54,340 bases of DNA from an uncultured Anaerolineales bacterium (GCA_937960595.1 CALGPL010000054.1:1-54340); one strand, 5' to 3'; positions 33,995 to 43,160 are shown, counted from the stretch's first letter. Numbers and translations are program-made. Notes: generated from the sequence alone by a model not told the origin.

Positions 33995-34033
33995 CAGTGG
34001 TCAGTGACCGCCTGCGCCGGTCACTGACCACTG
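33995..34033. repeat. 16-bp perfect inverted repeat between ECF S and T genes
   Basis: CAGTGGTCAGTGACCG and CGGTCACTGACCACTG enclose 7 bases. No T-run follows, so it may reduce expression of the T subunit or mark a repeat of the same family found in the E2 gene. Confidence 0.7.
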
Positions 34034-34054
34034 AACACCGACCATAGAACCCCG

Positions 34055-34927
34055 ATGTTAGTCGCCTGGCGTTACCGTAAGCGCAAGTCTTTCATCCAGT
34101 CCTTCGACCCGCGAGCCTGGCTCATCTTCTACGCCTGCACGCTGGTCGTCACGCTCTTCTTTTGGGACCTGCGTTTCCTGCTCGTCTTGCTGGGCCTTGC
34201 CGTTTTCGTCCTGGTGACCTCCGGCGTGACCTGGAAGGAAATGCGCCGCGCCTTCCTCTTCATCATCGGTTTCATCGTCTTTTTCGCTTTCCTGACCTTC
34301 CTGACCGGCCGCGGCGGGACGGAGGTCTATCGCCAGGAACATCTCCTGGTCGAATTCCGCGCCCCCTTCTCGCTGTTTGGCTGGACTCCCGTGCTGAAGG
34401 TGACCCTCGAGCGCATCTTTTTTGCCGCCAGTCAGTTTGCCCGCATCTTCGGCATCGCCATCATGACCATCCTGATCCCCTACTCGCTCGACCCGGCCCT
34501 TTACGGCGTGACCTTCCGCGGCCTCGGCCTGCCCGACAAGATTGCCTATGCCATGGACCTGACCATGCGATTCATCCCTACCTTCGGGCGCGACTTTCAA
34601 CTCACCCGCGATGCCCAGCGCGCCCGCGGCTATGAATTGGAAAAGATTCGCGGCGGGCTGATCGAGCAAGTGCGTAAACTCGGGCCGCTGATTGTGCCGG
34701 TCACGATTCACGCCATCATCGGCTCAGAGGACATCATCGATGCCATGGATTTGCGCGCCTTCGGCGTTGGGCCGCGCACCTGGCTGGAACAATTGACCTA
34801 CCGCACCCGCGACCGGCTGCTGATCGCTTTCGGCCTCCTGCTTCTCGTTGCCGCCCTGACGTTGATGTTCCTGGGTTACGGAGGCTTCTGGGTCCCGGAG
34901 TCTCTCATCCGCGCCGTGGGCGGCTGA
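34055..34927 (+). CDS. ecfT: ECF transporter transmembrane component EcfT
   Basis: This 290-residue membrane subunit couples the ATPase to the S component. It has five to six helices, the first near residues 24-60. The conserved coupling motifs are RDAQRARGYELEK and AMDLRAFG, the paired Ala-Arg-Gly-type signatures of EcfT. It follows the S gene across a hairpin and has no obvious ribosome site. The ATG was chosen because family similarity starts just downstream. Confidence 0.85.
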   Translation: MLVAWRYRKRKSFIQSFDPRAWLIFYACTLVVTLFFWDLRFLLVLLGLAVFVLVTSGVTWKEMRRAFLFIIGFIVFFAFLTFLTGRGGTEVYRQEHLLVEFRAPFSLFGWTPVLKVTLERIFFAASQFARIFGIAIMTILIPYSLDPALYGVTFRGLGLPDKIAYAMDLTMRFIPTFGRDFQLTRDAQRARGYELEKIRGGLIEQVRKLGPLIVPVTIHAIIGSEDIIDAMDLRAFGVGPRTWLEQLTYRTRDRLLIAFGLLLLVAALTLMFLGYGGFWVPESLIRAVGG

Positions 34928-34941
34928 CCCTCTTCCTTCTG

Positions 34942-35862
34942 GTGACAGACCTCTCCTACCTCCTCGGCCTTCTCTGCGGCTTCCTTTCGGGCGTGATGAA
35001 CGCCCTCGGCGCGATTCTCGAAAAGGGTGCCGTCAATCGTTTGAGCGACGAGCAGCGCGCCGCCGGCGTGATGAAGTATCTCATCCGCAGCCCGCGCTGG
35101 TGGGCGGGAATCGTCTGCAGTTTCGGCTTCGGGACGGCCTTTGTCCTGACGGCCCAGCGCCTCATCGGCCCGGCCCTCGTCCCGGCGCTGACGGCCTCCA
35201 GCCTGATCGTCCTGGCGCTGGCTTCGGTGCGCTTGCTCGATGAACATCTGCGGCCGATCGAATACCTGGCCATCCTTTCGATTGTCGCCGGCATGGCGCT
35301 CCTCGGCTGGCTGCACCTCGACATCCCCGCCGCCCAGGTGGACCTGTTCGCCCCCGGCTTGCTCGCCCGGCTGAGCGTCTTCGCCCTGGCGCTCGGCGCG
35401 CTGTGGGGCGGCACGTATCTTGCCGCCCTGCGCCTGAGCGGTCAGGGGCGCGGCCTGCTGCTGGCCGTCTCGGCCGGTTTCCCCTTCGCCATTTCCAACC
35501 TGTGGATTTTGCCGCTCCTGCTGACCATCGGCGCCGTCTTCGGCGGGACGGCGAACGGCCTCCAGGTGGTCCTGTTCGCCCTCTCCTCCCTCATCCTGGT
35601 CGGGACGAACGTCTATGGCGTCTCGCAGACGCAACTGGCCTTCTGTTTTGCCCCGGCCAGCAAGGTGCAGCCGATTCAGAACCTGCCGACGCAGATTGTC
35701 CCCCTCCTGATTTATTTTCTGGTCTTCGAACGGACTCTTCCCCCGGTGCGCCTGCCGCTGGTCGTCCTGGCCGTGAGCCTGATTCTGCTCGGCGGCTGGG
35801 GATTGGGCCGCCGCAAGGGTCTTGTCCGCGCCGAGACGCTTCCCGAAGGAGAATGCCGATGA
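34942..35862 (+). CDS. DMT-superfamily permease
   Basis: This 306-residue protein has about ten membrane helices and a GTG start 14 bases after the EcfT stop. It resembles drug/metabolite transporters: LGAILEKGAVNRLS, the paired LTASSLIVLALASVRLLDEHLRPIEYLA, and PIQNLPTQIVPLLIYFLVFERTLP in the second half. The substrate cannot be determined. It is probably in the same transcription unit as the ECF genes and the oxidoreductase, since its stop overlaps the next ATG (ATGA). Confidence 0.78.
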   Translation: MTDLSYLLGLLCGFLSGVMNALGAILEKGAVNRLSDEQRAAGVMKYLIRSPRWWAGIVCSFGFGTAFVLTAQRLIGPALVPALTASSLIVLALASVRLLDEHLRPIEYLAILSIVAGMALLGWLHLDIPAAQVDLFAPGLLARLSVFALALGALWGGTYLAALRLSGQGRGLLLAVSAGFPFAISNLWILPLLLTIGAVFGGTANGLQVVLFALSSLILVGTNVYGVSQTQLAFCFAPASKVQPIQNLPTQIVPLLIYFLVFERTLPPVRLPLVVLAVSLILLGGWGLGRRKGLVRAETLPEGECR

Positions 35863-37208
35863 TCAAGACGATTTCTCTGCCTGCAACCGAAGCGCCCGTG
35901 CTGGCCGAAGCCGACGCGGTGGTCGTCGGCGGCGGGACGGCCGGATTCCTGGCGGCGGTGGCGGCGGCGCGCAACGGCGCGCGGACCGTCCTCGTCGAGC
36001 AGAACGGCTTCCTGGGCGGCGCGCTGACCGCCACATATGTCTCCACCCCCGGCTATTTCGCCGATTCGGACGGCAATCGGGTCATTGCCGGGCTGGCCTG
36101 GGAGGTCATCGAGCGCCTGGAGCGGGCCGGGGCGGCTTACGTCAAGCCGGGCAAGTTCAAGCCGCAAATCTTCCCCGAAGCGGTCAAGATGGTTGCCCTG
36201 GAGATGGTCGTCGAGGCGGGCGTGCGGCTGTTGCTCTCTACCCTGCTGGCCGATGTCCTGACCGAAGACGGACGCGTGACCGGCGTGACGGTGCAGAACA
36301 AGTCTGGACGCGCCGCGTTGCGGGGGCGCGTTTTTGTGGACGCCAGCGGCGACGCCGACCTGACCGCCCGCGCCGGCGCACCCTGCGAGTTGCTTCCGCC
36401 CGAGGGCCTGTGGCAAACCTCGGTGGACCTGACCGTGGCCGGAATCGAGCCTCGCCGCGTGGTCGAATGGGCGCGCGCCCACCTCGGCGAGGTGCTTTGC
36501 CCGGAGATGAATTACGCCCACGATGACGAGGCTTTCCTCCAGCCGATGTTCACGCTGGTCGTCCCCAACGCCGAGACGCAACTTCTGGAAGGCGGTGTTC
36601 GGCACCTCGGCCCGATGCCGACCGTCAAGTTGATGATCCACCGCACCGTTGGGCGCGTCCAGGGATCGGTCGAAATCGACCCGACCGACGCCGAACAACT
36701 GACCTGGGCCGAAGCCGAGGGCCGCCGCCGCGCTCTGGCGCATCTCGACTATCTGCGCGCCAACGTGCCCGGTTTCGAGCGGGCGGTCGTGGTGGGCGAG
36801 TCGGTTCTGGGAGTGCGCGAGTCGCGCCGCATCGTCGGCGATTACCGCCTGACGCTTGGGGATTTGCTTGAGAACCGCCGCTTCCCGGATGTCATCCTGC
36901 GCAATGCCCGCGCCCTCGACCGTCACCTGCCGGGCGAGCGCTTCGAACTGATCTTTCTCAAGGGCAGCCACGACATTCCCTACCGCGCTCTCCTGCCGCA
37001 GGGGTTGGACAACGTCCTGGTGGCCGGGCGCTGTCTCTCTTGCGACCACGAAGCGCATGCTTCGCTGCGCGGCGCGGCGGTCTGCATGGGCATGGGTCAC
37101 GCGGCCGGGACGGCTGCGGCGTTGGCCGTCCGTGCAGATGGCCGAGTGCGCCGGGTGGATATTTCGACATTGCAAGCGCACTTGCGCCGGGAGGGAATGA
37201 TTTTGTAG
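35859..37208 (+). CDS. FAD-dependent oxidoreductase
   Basis: This 449-residue flavoprotein starts with an FAD-binding Rossmann motif VVVGGGTAGFLAAVAAARNGARTVLVEQ at residues 20-47. A second nucleotide motif, VFVDASGDADLTARAGAP, and a third near the C-terminus (GLDNVLVAGRCLSCDHEAHASLRGAAVCMGMGHAAGTAA) are typical of PF12831-type FAD oxidoreductases. This group includes many enzymes of unknown substrate. The ATG at 35859 is chosen over one six bases earlier because of the GAAGGAGA ribosome site 7 bases upstream and the ATGA overlap with the permease. Confidence 0.85.
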   Translation: MIKTISLPATEAPVLAEADAVVVGGGTAGFLAAVAAARNGARTVLVEQNGFLGGALTATYVSTPGYFADSDGNRVIAGLAWEVIERLERAGAAYVKPGKFKPQIFPEAVKMVALEMVVEAGVRLLLSTLLADVLTEDGRVTGVTVQNKSGRAALRGRVFVDASGDADLTARAGAPCELLPPEGLWQTSVDLTVAGIEPRRVVEWARAHLGEVLCPEMNYAHDDEAFLQPMFTLVVPNAETQLLEGGVRHLGPMPTVKLMIHRTVGRVQGSVEIDPTDAEQLTWAEAEGRRRALAHLDYLRANVPGFERAVVVGESVLGVRESRRIVGDYRLTLGDLLENRRFPDVILRNARALDRHLPGERFELIFLKGSHDIPYRALLPQGLDNVLVAGRCLSCDHEAHASLRGAAVCMGMGHAAGTAAALAVRADGRVRRVDISTLQAHLRREGMIL

Positions 37209-37237
37209 GTTTATGTTGCCGGTTTCTTGCGCGCAAA

Positions 37238-37266
37238 AAATCCCGCTGTGAAAAACAGCGGGATTT
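37238..37266. terminator. Bidirectional terminator between oxidoreductase and tad genes
   Basis: The 12-bp arms AAATCCCGCTGT and ACAGCGGGATTT enclose 5 bases. The minus strand continues into six T and the plus strand into ATTTCATC, so termination is best for the minus-strand tad operon. Confidence 0.85.
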
Positions 37267-37289
37267 CATCAACCGGTTGGTCGTCTCGT

Positions 37290-38522
37290 CTAGCGCACGA
37301 TCTCGATCTGCGGCGGAACGGTGGCGTCGTAGTTCTGGTTGTCGTTGTAGCGGATGACGGTGTCGCTCGTGCCGATGATGTCGAGCGTGTAGCCGATCAC
37401 CTGGGTCTGGTAGGTATCTGCCGAGCCGGTGCCGTTGATTTGGATGTCCGATGCCGGCGCCAGGATCGAGCCGGTGAAGGTCGAAGAGGCGTTGCCGTTC
37501 AGGATGAGGCTGCTATCGTTTTCCATCGGCAGGTAGATGAGCAGGCCGGCATAGGGGCCGGAGTCGGGGGCGTCGAGATTCAGTCGGGCGCCGCCGTTGA
37601 TGCGGATTCCGCCATTCACGAAATACAACAGCACATCGCTGCCCTGGACGGTATCATGAGCGTTGATCGTCGCGTCGCCGCTGATGCAATAGACGCCCGG
37701 CTGGAGCGTCACGTTGCCGCTTAGCCAGGAGCCCGGAATGCTGCCCGGGGTGATCACGTTGCCGCTCTTGGTGCCGGAGGTCGAGCAGGTCACCTGCGGC
37801 ATGAGCATCTGGGGCGGGTAGGGGATGGGGTTGCAATGCGTGGGCGGCGGGTTGACCTCGCCCACGTCGTAGCGGTAACTGCCCACTACGCAGATATTGG
37901 GGGCGGTGAGGGTGGAGTTCCCGCTTTGGTTGAAGGCGCCCTGGTTGCAGGTGCTATCCGAGTTGACGAACAGACCGCCGTCGATCAGCACCGTGTCGGA
38001 TGTGCCGTGGACGCGCACGGCCCGGCAGTCGTGTGGGCTCAAACCGACCATAGCGTTGCCGAAGACCATCGGTTCGGTGTGCGCCGGGCGGGCGCGGGCA
38101 ATGGACTCGGCGCAGACGTTGACCGTATCCCAGCCGATGACCGATGCAAAGTAGGTTTGCACGTTGACGCGGATGATCACCTGGATGTACTCGCTGTTGC
38201 CCACGTAGATGCTGGGGGTGTCGTTGGGATTGCAGTCCTCCACTACGGGCGGGTTGTTGATGATGACTCGGTCGTGGGTGAGGTTGTTCGAGTAGCCATT
38301 GGAAATCGCCCGCGCCATCGCGGCGGCCCGCCAGTCCTGGTCATGAACCTTGGCCAGCGCGGCAGCCAGGGCGGCCGCATCGGCGGCATTTTGGGCGTGC
38401 CGCTTTTCCGAAAAAGCATTTCCCCCATCCACGGCCAGAGCGGTCAGGCCGACCAGTCCGATGATGGCGAAGACGATCAGGATCAGGGCTTGACCTCGGG
38501 GTTGTACAGGATGCTTGTTCAT
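37290..38522 (-). CDS. TadG-like protein (Tad/Flp pilus-associated, DUF2134-like)
   Basis: This 410-residue protein has an N-terminal prepilin-like segment (RGQALILIVFAIIGLVGLTALAVDGGNAFSEKR) followed by AQNAADAAALAAALA, the signature of TadG/TadE-like pilus proteins. The long external part is beta-rich, with many Asn and six or more Cys. It ends in a repeat-like region (SLILNGNASSTFTGSILAPASDIQINGTG) that resembles a beta-helix cap. It is the last gene of the pseudopilin set. Confidence 0.78.
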   Translation of the reverse strand: MNKHPVQPRGQALILIVFAIIGLVGLTALAVDGGNAFSEKRHAQNAADAAALAAALAKVHDQDWRAAAMARAISNGYSNNLTHDRVIINNPPVVEDCNPNDTPSIYVGNSEYIQVIIRVNVQTYFASVIGWDTVNVCAESIARARPAHTEPMVFGNAMVGLSPHDCRAVRVHGTSDTVLIDGGLFVNSDSTCNQGAFNQSGNSTLTAPNICVVGSYRYDVGEVNPPPTHCNPIPYPPQMLMPQVTCSTSGTKSGNVITPGSIPGSWLSGNVTLQPGVYCISGDATINAHDTVQGSDVLLYFVNGGIRINGGARLNLDAPDSGPYAGLLIYLPMENDSSLILNGNASSTFTGSILAPASDIQINGTGSADTYQTQVIGYTLDIIGTSDTVIRYNDNQNYDATVPPQIEIVR

Positions 38523-38541
38523 TGTTGACCTCCGAAAAAAA

Positions 38542-39030
38542 TTAAGGGCAGGAATATCGGAGCAGGGTGTTCGTTGCCGATGCCCGGATGGGGATGGTGT
38601 TCGTGCCGATGATCGTGCTGGTCAGAGGCATCATGATCCGATAGTTATAGACAACCGTTACGGTGACTGCTCCGCCGGCGCAAGGCGGGCTGGTCATCTC
38701 GACGTTGACGGTAACGTTGACGGCATCGTTCAAGTTGACGGGATTCGTTGAGGTCGCCCGCACCCGCGCCGCGATGGCGGCGGTGTTCAGCGGTTCGCCG
38801 TTGTCGTAGCGGCCGTTGTTGTTGCTATCCACGGTGGGATAGAGCGAGGCGTAGAGGGCGCCCTCTTCGGCGGCGTCGCGCAGCGCAATCCAGGCAAACA
38901 AGGCGCTGCCCAAATCAATGGCTCCGGCCAGCAGCCATAAAATCACCGTCAAAGAGATGGCCAGTTCGACCAGACTTTGACCGCGCTGTACGCCGCGTTT
39001 GGGAGACAAAGATTTTCTCTGATTGTGCAT
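38542..39030 (-). CDS. TadE-like pseudopilin
   Basis: This 162-residue protein has the TadE signature RGQSLVELAISLTVILWLLAGAIDLGSALFAWIALRDAAEEGALYASL near its N-terminus, where the Glu is the residue normally placed after the peptidase cleavage site. The rest is a small external domain with one Cys pair. The start is placed 5 bases after AGGTGG. An earlier ATG overlaps the previous gene's stop but lacks a ribosome site. Confidence 0.8.
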   Translation of the reverse strand: MHNQRKSLSPKRGVQRGQSLVELAISLTVILWLLAGAIDLGSALFAWIALRDAAEEGALYASLYPTVDSNNNGRYDNGEPLNTAAIAARVRATSTNPVNLNDAVNVTVNVEMTSPPCAGGAVTVTVVYNYRIMMPLTSTIIGTNTIPIRASATNTLLRYSCP

Positions 39031-39053
39031 GTGTTCCACCTGTTGCTCGTGGT

Positions 39054-40385
39054 TCATGGCCAGGGAGAGTATGCGTTGGAGTCGAGCGTGTACGATTCGC
39101 AGCCGCGGTTGGCAAATTGCATCGTGATCCGTTCGGTGCCGTCCTCGTTGTCATAGGATTGATGGAAGGTGAACACGATGGAATGGGTGCCTGTAGGAAG
39201 GGTGATCCCCGCACTGGGCAGGTAGGCAGCGACCAGGTTGGGGCCGCTGGCGTTGCCTGCCCAAATCTGCACGCCGGCCAATGAAATCGATTGAAGCCGC
39301 AAAGTTTTATCGCCGCCACTCTGGTGGCCGCGGTCGTGATTCCACTGGACATAGATCTGGGTTACGGTCAGCGGCGCGCCGGTCAGGTTGTTGATTTGCA
39401 TGACCATGGTGTTGTTGGGCGTGGTGATCGAACTGTGCCGCAGCAACGTGCAGTTGACCGGCGTCGCTGAGGGGGTGGGGGTGTTGGTGGCCGTAAAGGT
39501 AATGGTGGGCGTGTAAGTCTCGGTGGGGGTCGGCGTTTCGGTCGGGGTGCCGGTCTCGGTCGGGGTCAGGGTGATGGTGGGCGTCTCGGTGATGGTGGGC
39601 GAGAGGGTCGCGGTCGGGGTAGGGTTGGGGCAGCCGTAGGGGTCTACGCCGTAGCCTTGGTCGCCCTGATAGGGGCAATTGTCGGAGGCGTCCGGCACGC
39701 CGTCGCCGTCGCTATCCGGCGGCGGGAGCGGGCAGCCGTTGGGATCCAGGCCGTAGCCTTGATCGCCCTGATAGGGGCAGGCGTCGTTGGGGTCGAGGAT
39801 GCCGTCGCCGTCCGAGTCGGAGGGCGGCAGCGGCGGGGGGGGCAGGGCCTCGCCCGCAACGGTCACACTGCCGATGATCGTCCGGGCGTTGGCCGAGCGG
39901 ACGGTCATCGGTCCCAGCGGGACGATCGGGACGATGGGGACGAATTGGGCGGTCACCAGGACGACGATGCGGTCGCCCATCGCCACCTGAACGCCGTTGT
40001 CGATTGCGCCGGTGCAGGTGTCGAAGGGAGTCGGGTAGCCGCGAATGGGCGGTTCGCTGCCGTTGTACGGCGTCCCGGCGCCGTGATCGTATTGGATGAT
40101 GATGTTGGCATCTTCGATGACGTTAAGGAAATCGGCGTTCTGGGCGGCAGCGCGGATGGCGGCACAGTTCCGGTATTGAGGCGTGCCGCCGGCGTTCAGG
40201 CCGGTTGCCGAGCCGTAGCGGGCCGCCTCGCGGCTTGCGGTGGTGACCATGCTATAGATAAAGATCAACCGTCCCACTTCCAACAGGCCATAGATGATGA
40301 GCATCAAGACCGGCAGCACCAGCGCAAATTCAACCATGCTCTGCGCCAGCGAGCGCGGCTTGCGTCTCTTAAAGATGTACCCCAT
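39054..40385 (-). CDS. TadE-like pseudopilin with calcium-binding (thrombospondin type 3) repeats and Thr/Pro stalk
   Basis: This 443-residue protein starts after GGAGG with a TadE segment (SLAQSMVEFALVLPVLMLIIYGLLEVGRLIFIY, Glu at the cleavage position). Near residues 188-250 two copies of a 30-residue unit, DSDGDGILDPNDACPYQGDQGYG and DSDGDGVPDASDNCPYQGDQGYG, match type-3 thrombospondin/OmpA-like calcium-binding repeats. A stalk of about 60 residues made of T-P-T-E/T-I-T units follows. The C-terminal domain (about 318-443) is beta-rich with two Cys. The architecture suggests a decorated filament tip or surface protein. It is the first gene of the tad-like set. Confidence 0.8.
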   Translation of the reverse strand: MGYIFKRRKPRSLAQSMVEFALVLPVLMLIIYGLLEVGRLIFIYSMVTTASREAARYGSATGLNAGGTPQYRNCAAIRAAAQNADFLNVIEDANIIIQYDHGAGTPYNGSEPPIRGYPTPFDTCTGAIDNGVQVAMGDRIVVLVTAQFVPIVPIVPLGPMTVRSANARTIIGSVTVAGEALPPPPLPPSDSDGDGILDPNDACPYQGDQGYGLDPNGCPLPPPDSDGDGVPDASDNCPYQGDQGYGVDPYGCPNPTPTATLSPTITETPTITLTPTETGTPTETPTPTETYTPTITFTATNTPTPSATPVNCTLLRHSSITTPNNTMVMQINNLTGAPLTVTQIYVQWNHDRGHQSGGDKTLRLQSISLAGVQIWAGNASGPNLVAAYLPSAGITLPTGTHSIVFTFHQSYDNEDGTERITMQFANRGCESYTLDSNAYSPWP

Positions 40386-40460
40386 TTTTTCCTCCATCTG
40401 ACCTGAAACTCCTACTTTTAGTTTATGCAACCGATGCGCTCGCACAATCCTCCATCTGTC

Positions 40461-41252
40461 CTACTTGGGCAACAGGGCGGCGATCAGGGCCGGGAAGTAA
40501 ATCATCAGCACGGTCATGAGGATAAAGCCCGGGCCAAGCGGCAGGAACATCGTCCAGGCGTGTTGTTGGTAGCGGCGGAGGAACACCAGGCCGAGAATGA
40601 TGAGCAGGCTGAGGGCGCCGTAGAGCAGCAAGCCGAGCAACAACCCGCCCCAGATGAGCGGCCAGCCCAGCAGCAGGCCGAGCAGGCTGCCGAGGGTCAC
40701 GTCGCCCGAACCGAAGGCTTCTTCCGCTTCTTTTGGATCCTGGCCGAGCCGGCGGGCGCGCAGGCGGGTGAAGAGCAGGCCGAGCAGGTAGAAGATCAAC
40801 ATGATGCCGAAGCCGGCCAGAAATCCGAGCAGGGTGCTTTGCCAGCCGTGGAGCAGCCAGCCGGCGGCAGCGCAGAGCACCAGTCCGGCCAGGCTGAGGC
40901 CGCGCAGGATCAGGCGGTGTTCGAGGTCGATCAGGGCCACCAGCGACAGATAGGCAAAGAGGAGCAGCCCGGCCCCGTATCCCAGCCGGCTGGGCGGCTC
41001 GAACCAGAGATACAGCGAAACCGACACCAGCAGAAAGATGACCAGCAGTGCTCGCGGGCCGCGCCGCTGTCCGCATGCCCGGCAGCGGCGCAGAAGCAGG
41101 TAGTCGCCCCAGGCAAAGGGCTGACGACAGTGCGGGTTGGCGCAGACGGGGCGGGTCAGGCGCAGGCTGTGCGGCAGGACGTCGGCCAGGTAGTTGACCA
41201 GCCCGGCGGCTGCCAGGCCGGCCAAGAAGGGGAAGGGGAGGAGAAAATTCAT
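40461..41252 (-). CDS. Prepilin peptidase (A24A family)
   Basis: This 263-residue membrane protease/methylase processes the adjacent pseudopilins. The N-terminus has the methylase zinc cysteines CANPHC and CRAC, as in full-length PilD-type enzymes. The two aspartates of the A24 active site are in ALIDLEHRLIL and FGSGDVTLGSLL (the GxGD motif). At least seven membrane helices are visible. The start MNFLLPF is supported by a TATAAT ending 6 bases upstream. It lies 76 bases upstream of the pseudopilin cluster, on the same strand. Confidence 0.9.
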   Translation of the reverse strand: MNFLLPFPFLAGLAAAGLVNYLADVLPHSLRLTRPVCANPHCRQPFAWGDYLLLRRCRACGQRRGPRALLVIFLLVSVSLYLWFEPPSRLGYGAGLLLFAYLSLVALIDLEHRLILRGLSLAGLVLCAAAGWLLHGWQSTLLGFLAGFGIMLIFYLLGLLFTRLRARRLGQDPKEAEEAFGSGDVTLGSLLGLLLGWPLIWGGLLLGLLLYGALSLLIILGLVFLRRYQQHAWTMFLPLGPGFILMTVLMIYFPALIAALLPK

Positions 41253-41258
41253 ATTAAA

Positions 41259-41264
41259 ATTATA
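41259..41264 (-). promoter_or_regulatory. -10 box for a leaderless prepilin peptidase transcript
   Basis: A perfect TATAAT on the minus strand ends 6 bases before the ATG, with no Shine-Dalgarno sequence. Confidence 0.6.
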
Positions 41265-41452
41265 CGCGTGAGTTTCGCTTTCATAAATCACAACCGGATT
41301 ACAAAATAACTTCGTGTAGCCAGATCGTGTTGGCGGCTTCGCGACCAGACATCTGTTGACGGGACAGGCGCCGAGAATCGGACAACCGCCAGATGGCCTG
41401 CGCTTGAAGAAATCGAAGAAGTAGCATACAATCCACTCGCCAAGGAGGACGC

Positions 41453-42739
41453 ATGGATAAATTCATCATCGAAGGTGGTCATCCGCTCAGGGGAGAGGTC
41501 CAACCGGCGGGCAATAAGAACGCCGCTTTGCCCATCCTGGCGGCTGCCCTTCTGACCGACGAACCGGTCGTTTTGCACAACCTGCCCGACATCCGCGACG
41601 TGCGCGATATGCGCCGGTTGATTGCCAGCCTGGGGGTCGAACTCGAGGATTTGGGGAATAATTCCTGGCGCGTCACGGCGGCCTCGGTGCGCCCCGCCGA
41701 CCTGGACCCGGACCTGTGCGCCCGCATCCGCGCCTCGATTCTGCTTGCGGGGCCGATGACCGCCCGCGCCGGCGAGGTGCGCCTGCCGCCGCCCGGCGGG
41801 GATGTCATCGGCCGCCGACGGGTGGATACGCACATCCTGGCGCTCAAGGCGCTTGGGGCGCAGGTTGAGTATCGGCGCTCGTTCGAATTCCGGGCGCGCC
41901 GGCGTCTGCGGGGCGCCGACATTCTGCTCGACGAGGCCTCCGTCACCGGCACCGAGAATGCCATCATGGCGGCCGTCACGGCCAAGGGGACGACCATTTT
42001 GCGCAACGCCGCCTCCGAGCCGCATGTCCAGGAATTGTGTCACATGCTCAATGCGTTGGGGGCGCGCATCGCGAACATCGGCTCCAACACGCTGCACATC
42101 GAGGGAGTCGAGCGGCTGCATGGCGGCGAGTTCACGATTGGGCCGGATTATCTCGAAGTGGTCAGTTTCGTCGGCGCGGCGGTGGTGACGGGCGGCGAAA
42201 TCCGCATCCGCGAGGCCGGACTGCAGTACCTGGACATGGCCCGCATCGTCTTCCGCCGTCTGGGCGTGGACTGGAAGGTGGAAGGGAACGATCTGATCGT
42301 CCCCGCCCGTCAGCGCCTGAAGATCGAGCCGGATTTAGGGGGGGCCATCCCCGAGATCCGGGTCATGCCCTGGCCGGGCTTTCCGACCGACTTGATGAGC
42401 ATCGCCATCGTCGTTGCTACCCAGTCGCGGGGCAGCGTCCTGTTCCACAACTGGATGTTCGAAGGGCGCATGTACTTCACCGACAAACTGAAGGGCATGG
42501 GCGCCCAGATCGTGCTGTGTGACCCGCATCGCTGCATCGTCCAGGGGCCTTCGAAGTTGTACGGCGAGAAAGTCGAAAGCCCCGATATCCGCGCCGGCAT
42601 GGCTTTGCTGCTGGCCGCCCTGGCCGCCGAGGGGACCTCGGTCATCCGCAATGTCGGCCAGATTGACCGCGGCTACGAGCGGGTGGACGAAAAACTGCGC
42701 GCCCTGGGAGCCCGGATCGAGCGGGCTGTCGAAAAATAA
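41453..42739 (+). CDS. murA: UDP-N-acetylglucosamine 1-carboxyvinyltransferase, Cys-to-Asp variant
   Basis: This 428-residue enzyme adds enolpyruvate to UDP-GlcNAc, the first committed step of peptidoglycan synthesis. It has the [15 protein letters not shown] start, [10 protein letters not shown], GGGDxIGxRxVDxHxxAL-type active loop (here [18 protein letters not shown]), [14 protein letters not shown] and PGFPTDL. The loop residue normally Cys115 is Asp117 here (GAT at 41801-41803). In known Cys-to-Asp MurA variants, such as those of Chlamydia and Mycobacterium, this removes covalent attack by fosfomycin. The ATG follows AAGGAGG. Confidence 0.94.
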   Translation: MDKFIIEGGHPLRGEVQPAGNKNAALPILAAALLTDEPVVLHNLPDIRDVRDMRRLIASLGVELEDLGNNSWRVTAASVRPADLDPDLCARIRASILLAGPMTARAGEVRLPPPGGDVIGRRRVDTHILALKALGAQVEYRRSFEFRARRRLRGADILLDEASVTGTENAIMAAVTAKGTTILRNAASEPHVQELCHMLNALGARIANIGSNTLHIEGVERLHGGEFTIGPDYLEVVSFVGAAVVTGGEIRIREAGLQYLDMARIVFRRLGVDWKVEGNDLIVPARQRLKIEPDLGGAIPEIRVMPWPGFPTDLMSIAIVVATQSRGSVLFHNWMFEGRMYFTDKLKGMGAQIVLCDPHRCIVQGPSKLYGEKVESPDIRAGMALLLAALAAEGTSVIRNVGQIDRGYERVDEKLRALGARIERAVEK

Positions 42740-42742
42740 CAG

Positions 42743-42779
42743 AAGTGCAGCGCGCTTTTGAAGGCGTGCTGCACTTTTT
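42743..42779 (+). terminator. Rho-independent terminator of murA
   Basis: A 13-bp stem with one G-T pair (arms AAGTGCAGCGCGC and GCGTGCTGCACTT) encloses ttttgaag and is followed by TTTT. It begins 4 bases after the murA stop. Confidence 0.85.
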
Positions 42780-42804
42780 AATCAGGTTTTGGTGGAGGCA
42801 AGGA

Positions 42805-43143
42805 CTACTTGCCGGCGGCTTCGAGGAACTGGGTCACAATCTCGCGCAGAATGCGCTCGGGAATGGCTCCCACCTGGCGGTGGACGACCTTGCCGCCGTA
42901 GATGAACAGCATGGTGGGAATGCCCTGCACGCCGTACTTCATCGCCCATTCGGGATTTTCGTCGGTGTTGACCTTGGCCACCACCAGGCGCCCGGCGTGT
43001 TCGGCGGCGATCTTGTCCAGCATGGGGGCGACCATCTTGCACGGGCCGCACCAGGGGGCCCAGAAATCGACGATCACCGGCAGGGGATTTTGCAGAACGC
43101 TTTGCTCGAATTCGGCGTCGCTGACATGGATAGGTTGACTCAT
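42805..43143 (-). CDS. trxA: Thioredoxin
   Basis: This 112-residue protein has the canonical active site WCGPC in DFWAPWCGPCKMVAPML and the cis-proline GIPTMLF. It is a cytosolic disulfide reductant. The ATG lies just after AAAGGAGT; a longer upstream frame has no thioredoxin similarity. It is 17 bases downstream of the OsmC gene, so the two redox proteins are probably co-expressed. Confidence 0.95.
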   Translation of the reverse strand: MSQPIHVSDAEFEQSVLQNPLPVIVDFWAPWCGPCKMVAPMLDKIAAEHAGRLVVAKVNTDENPEWAMKYGVQGIPTMLFIYGGKVVHRQVGAIPERILREIVTQFLEAAGK

Positions 43144-43160
43144 AGAATGACTCCTTTGAT

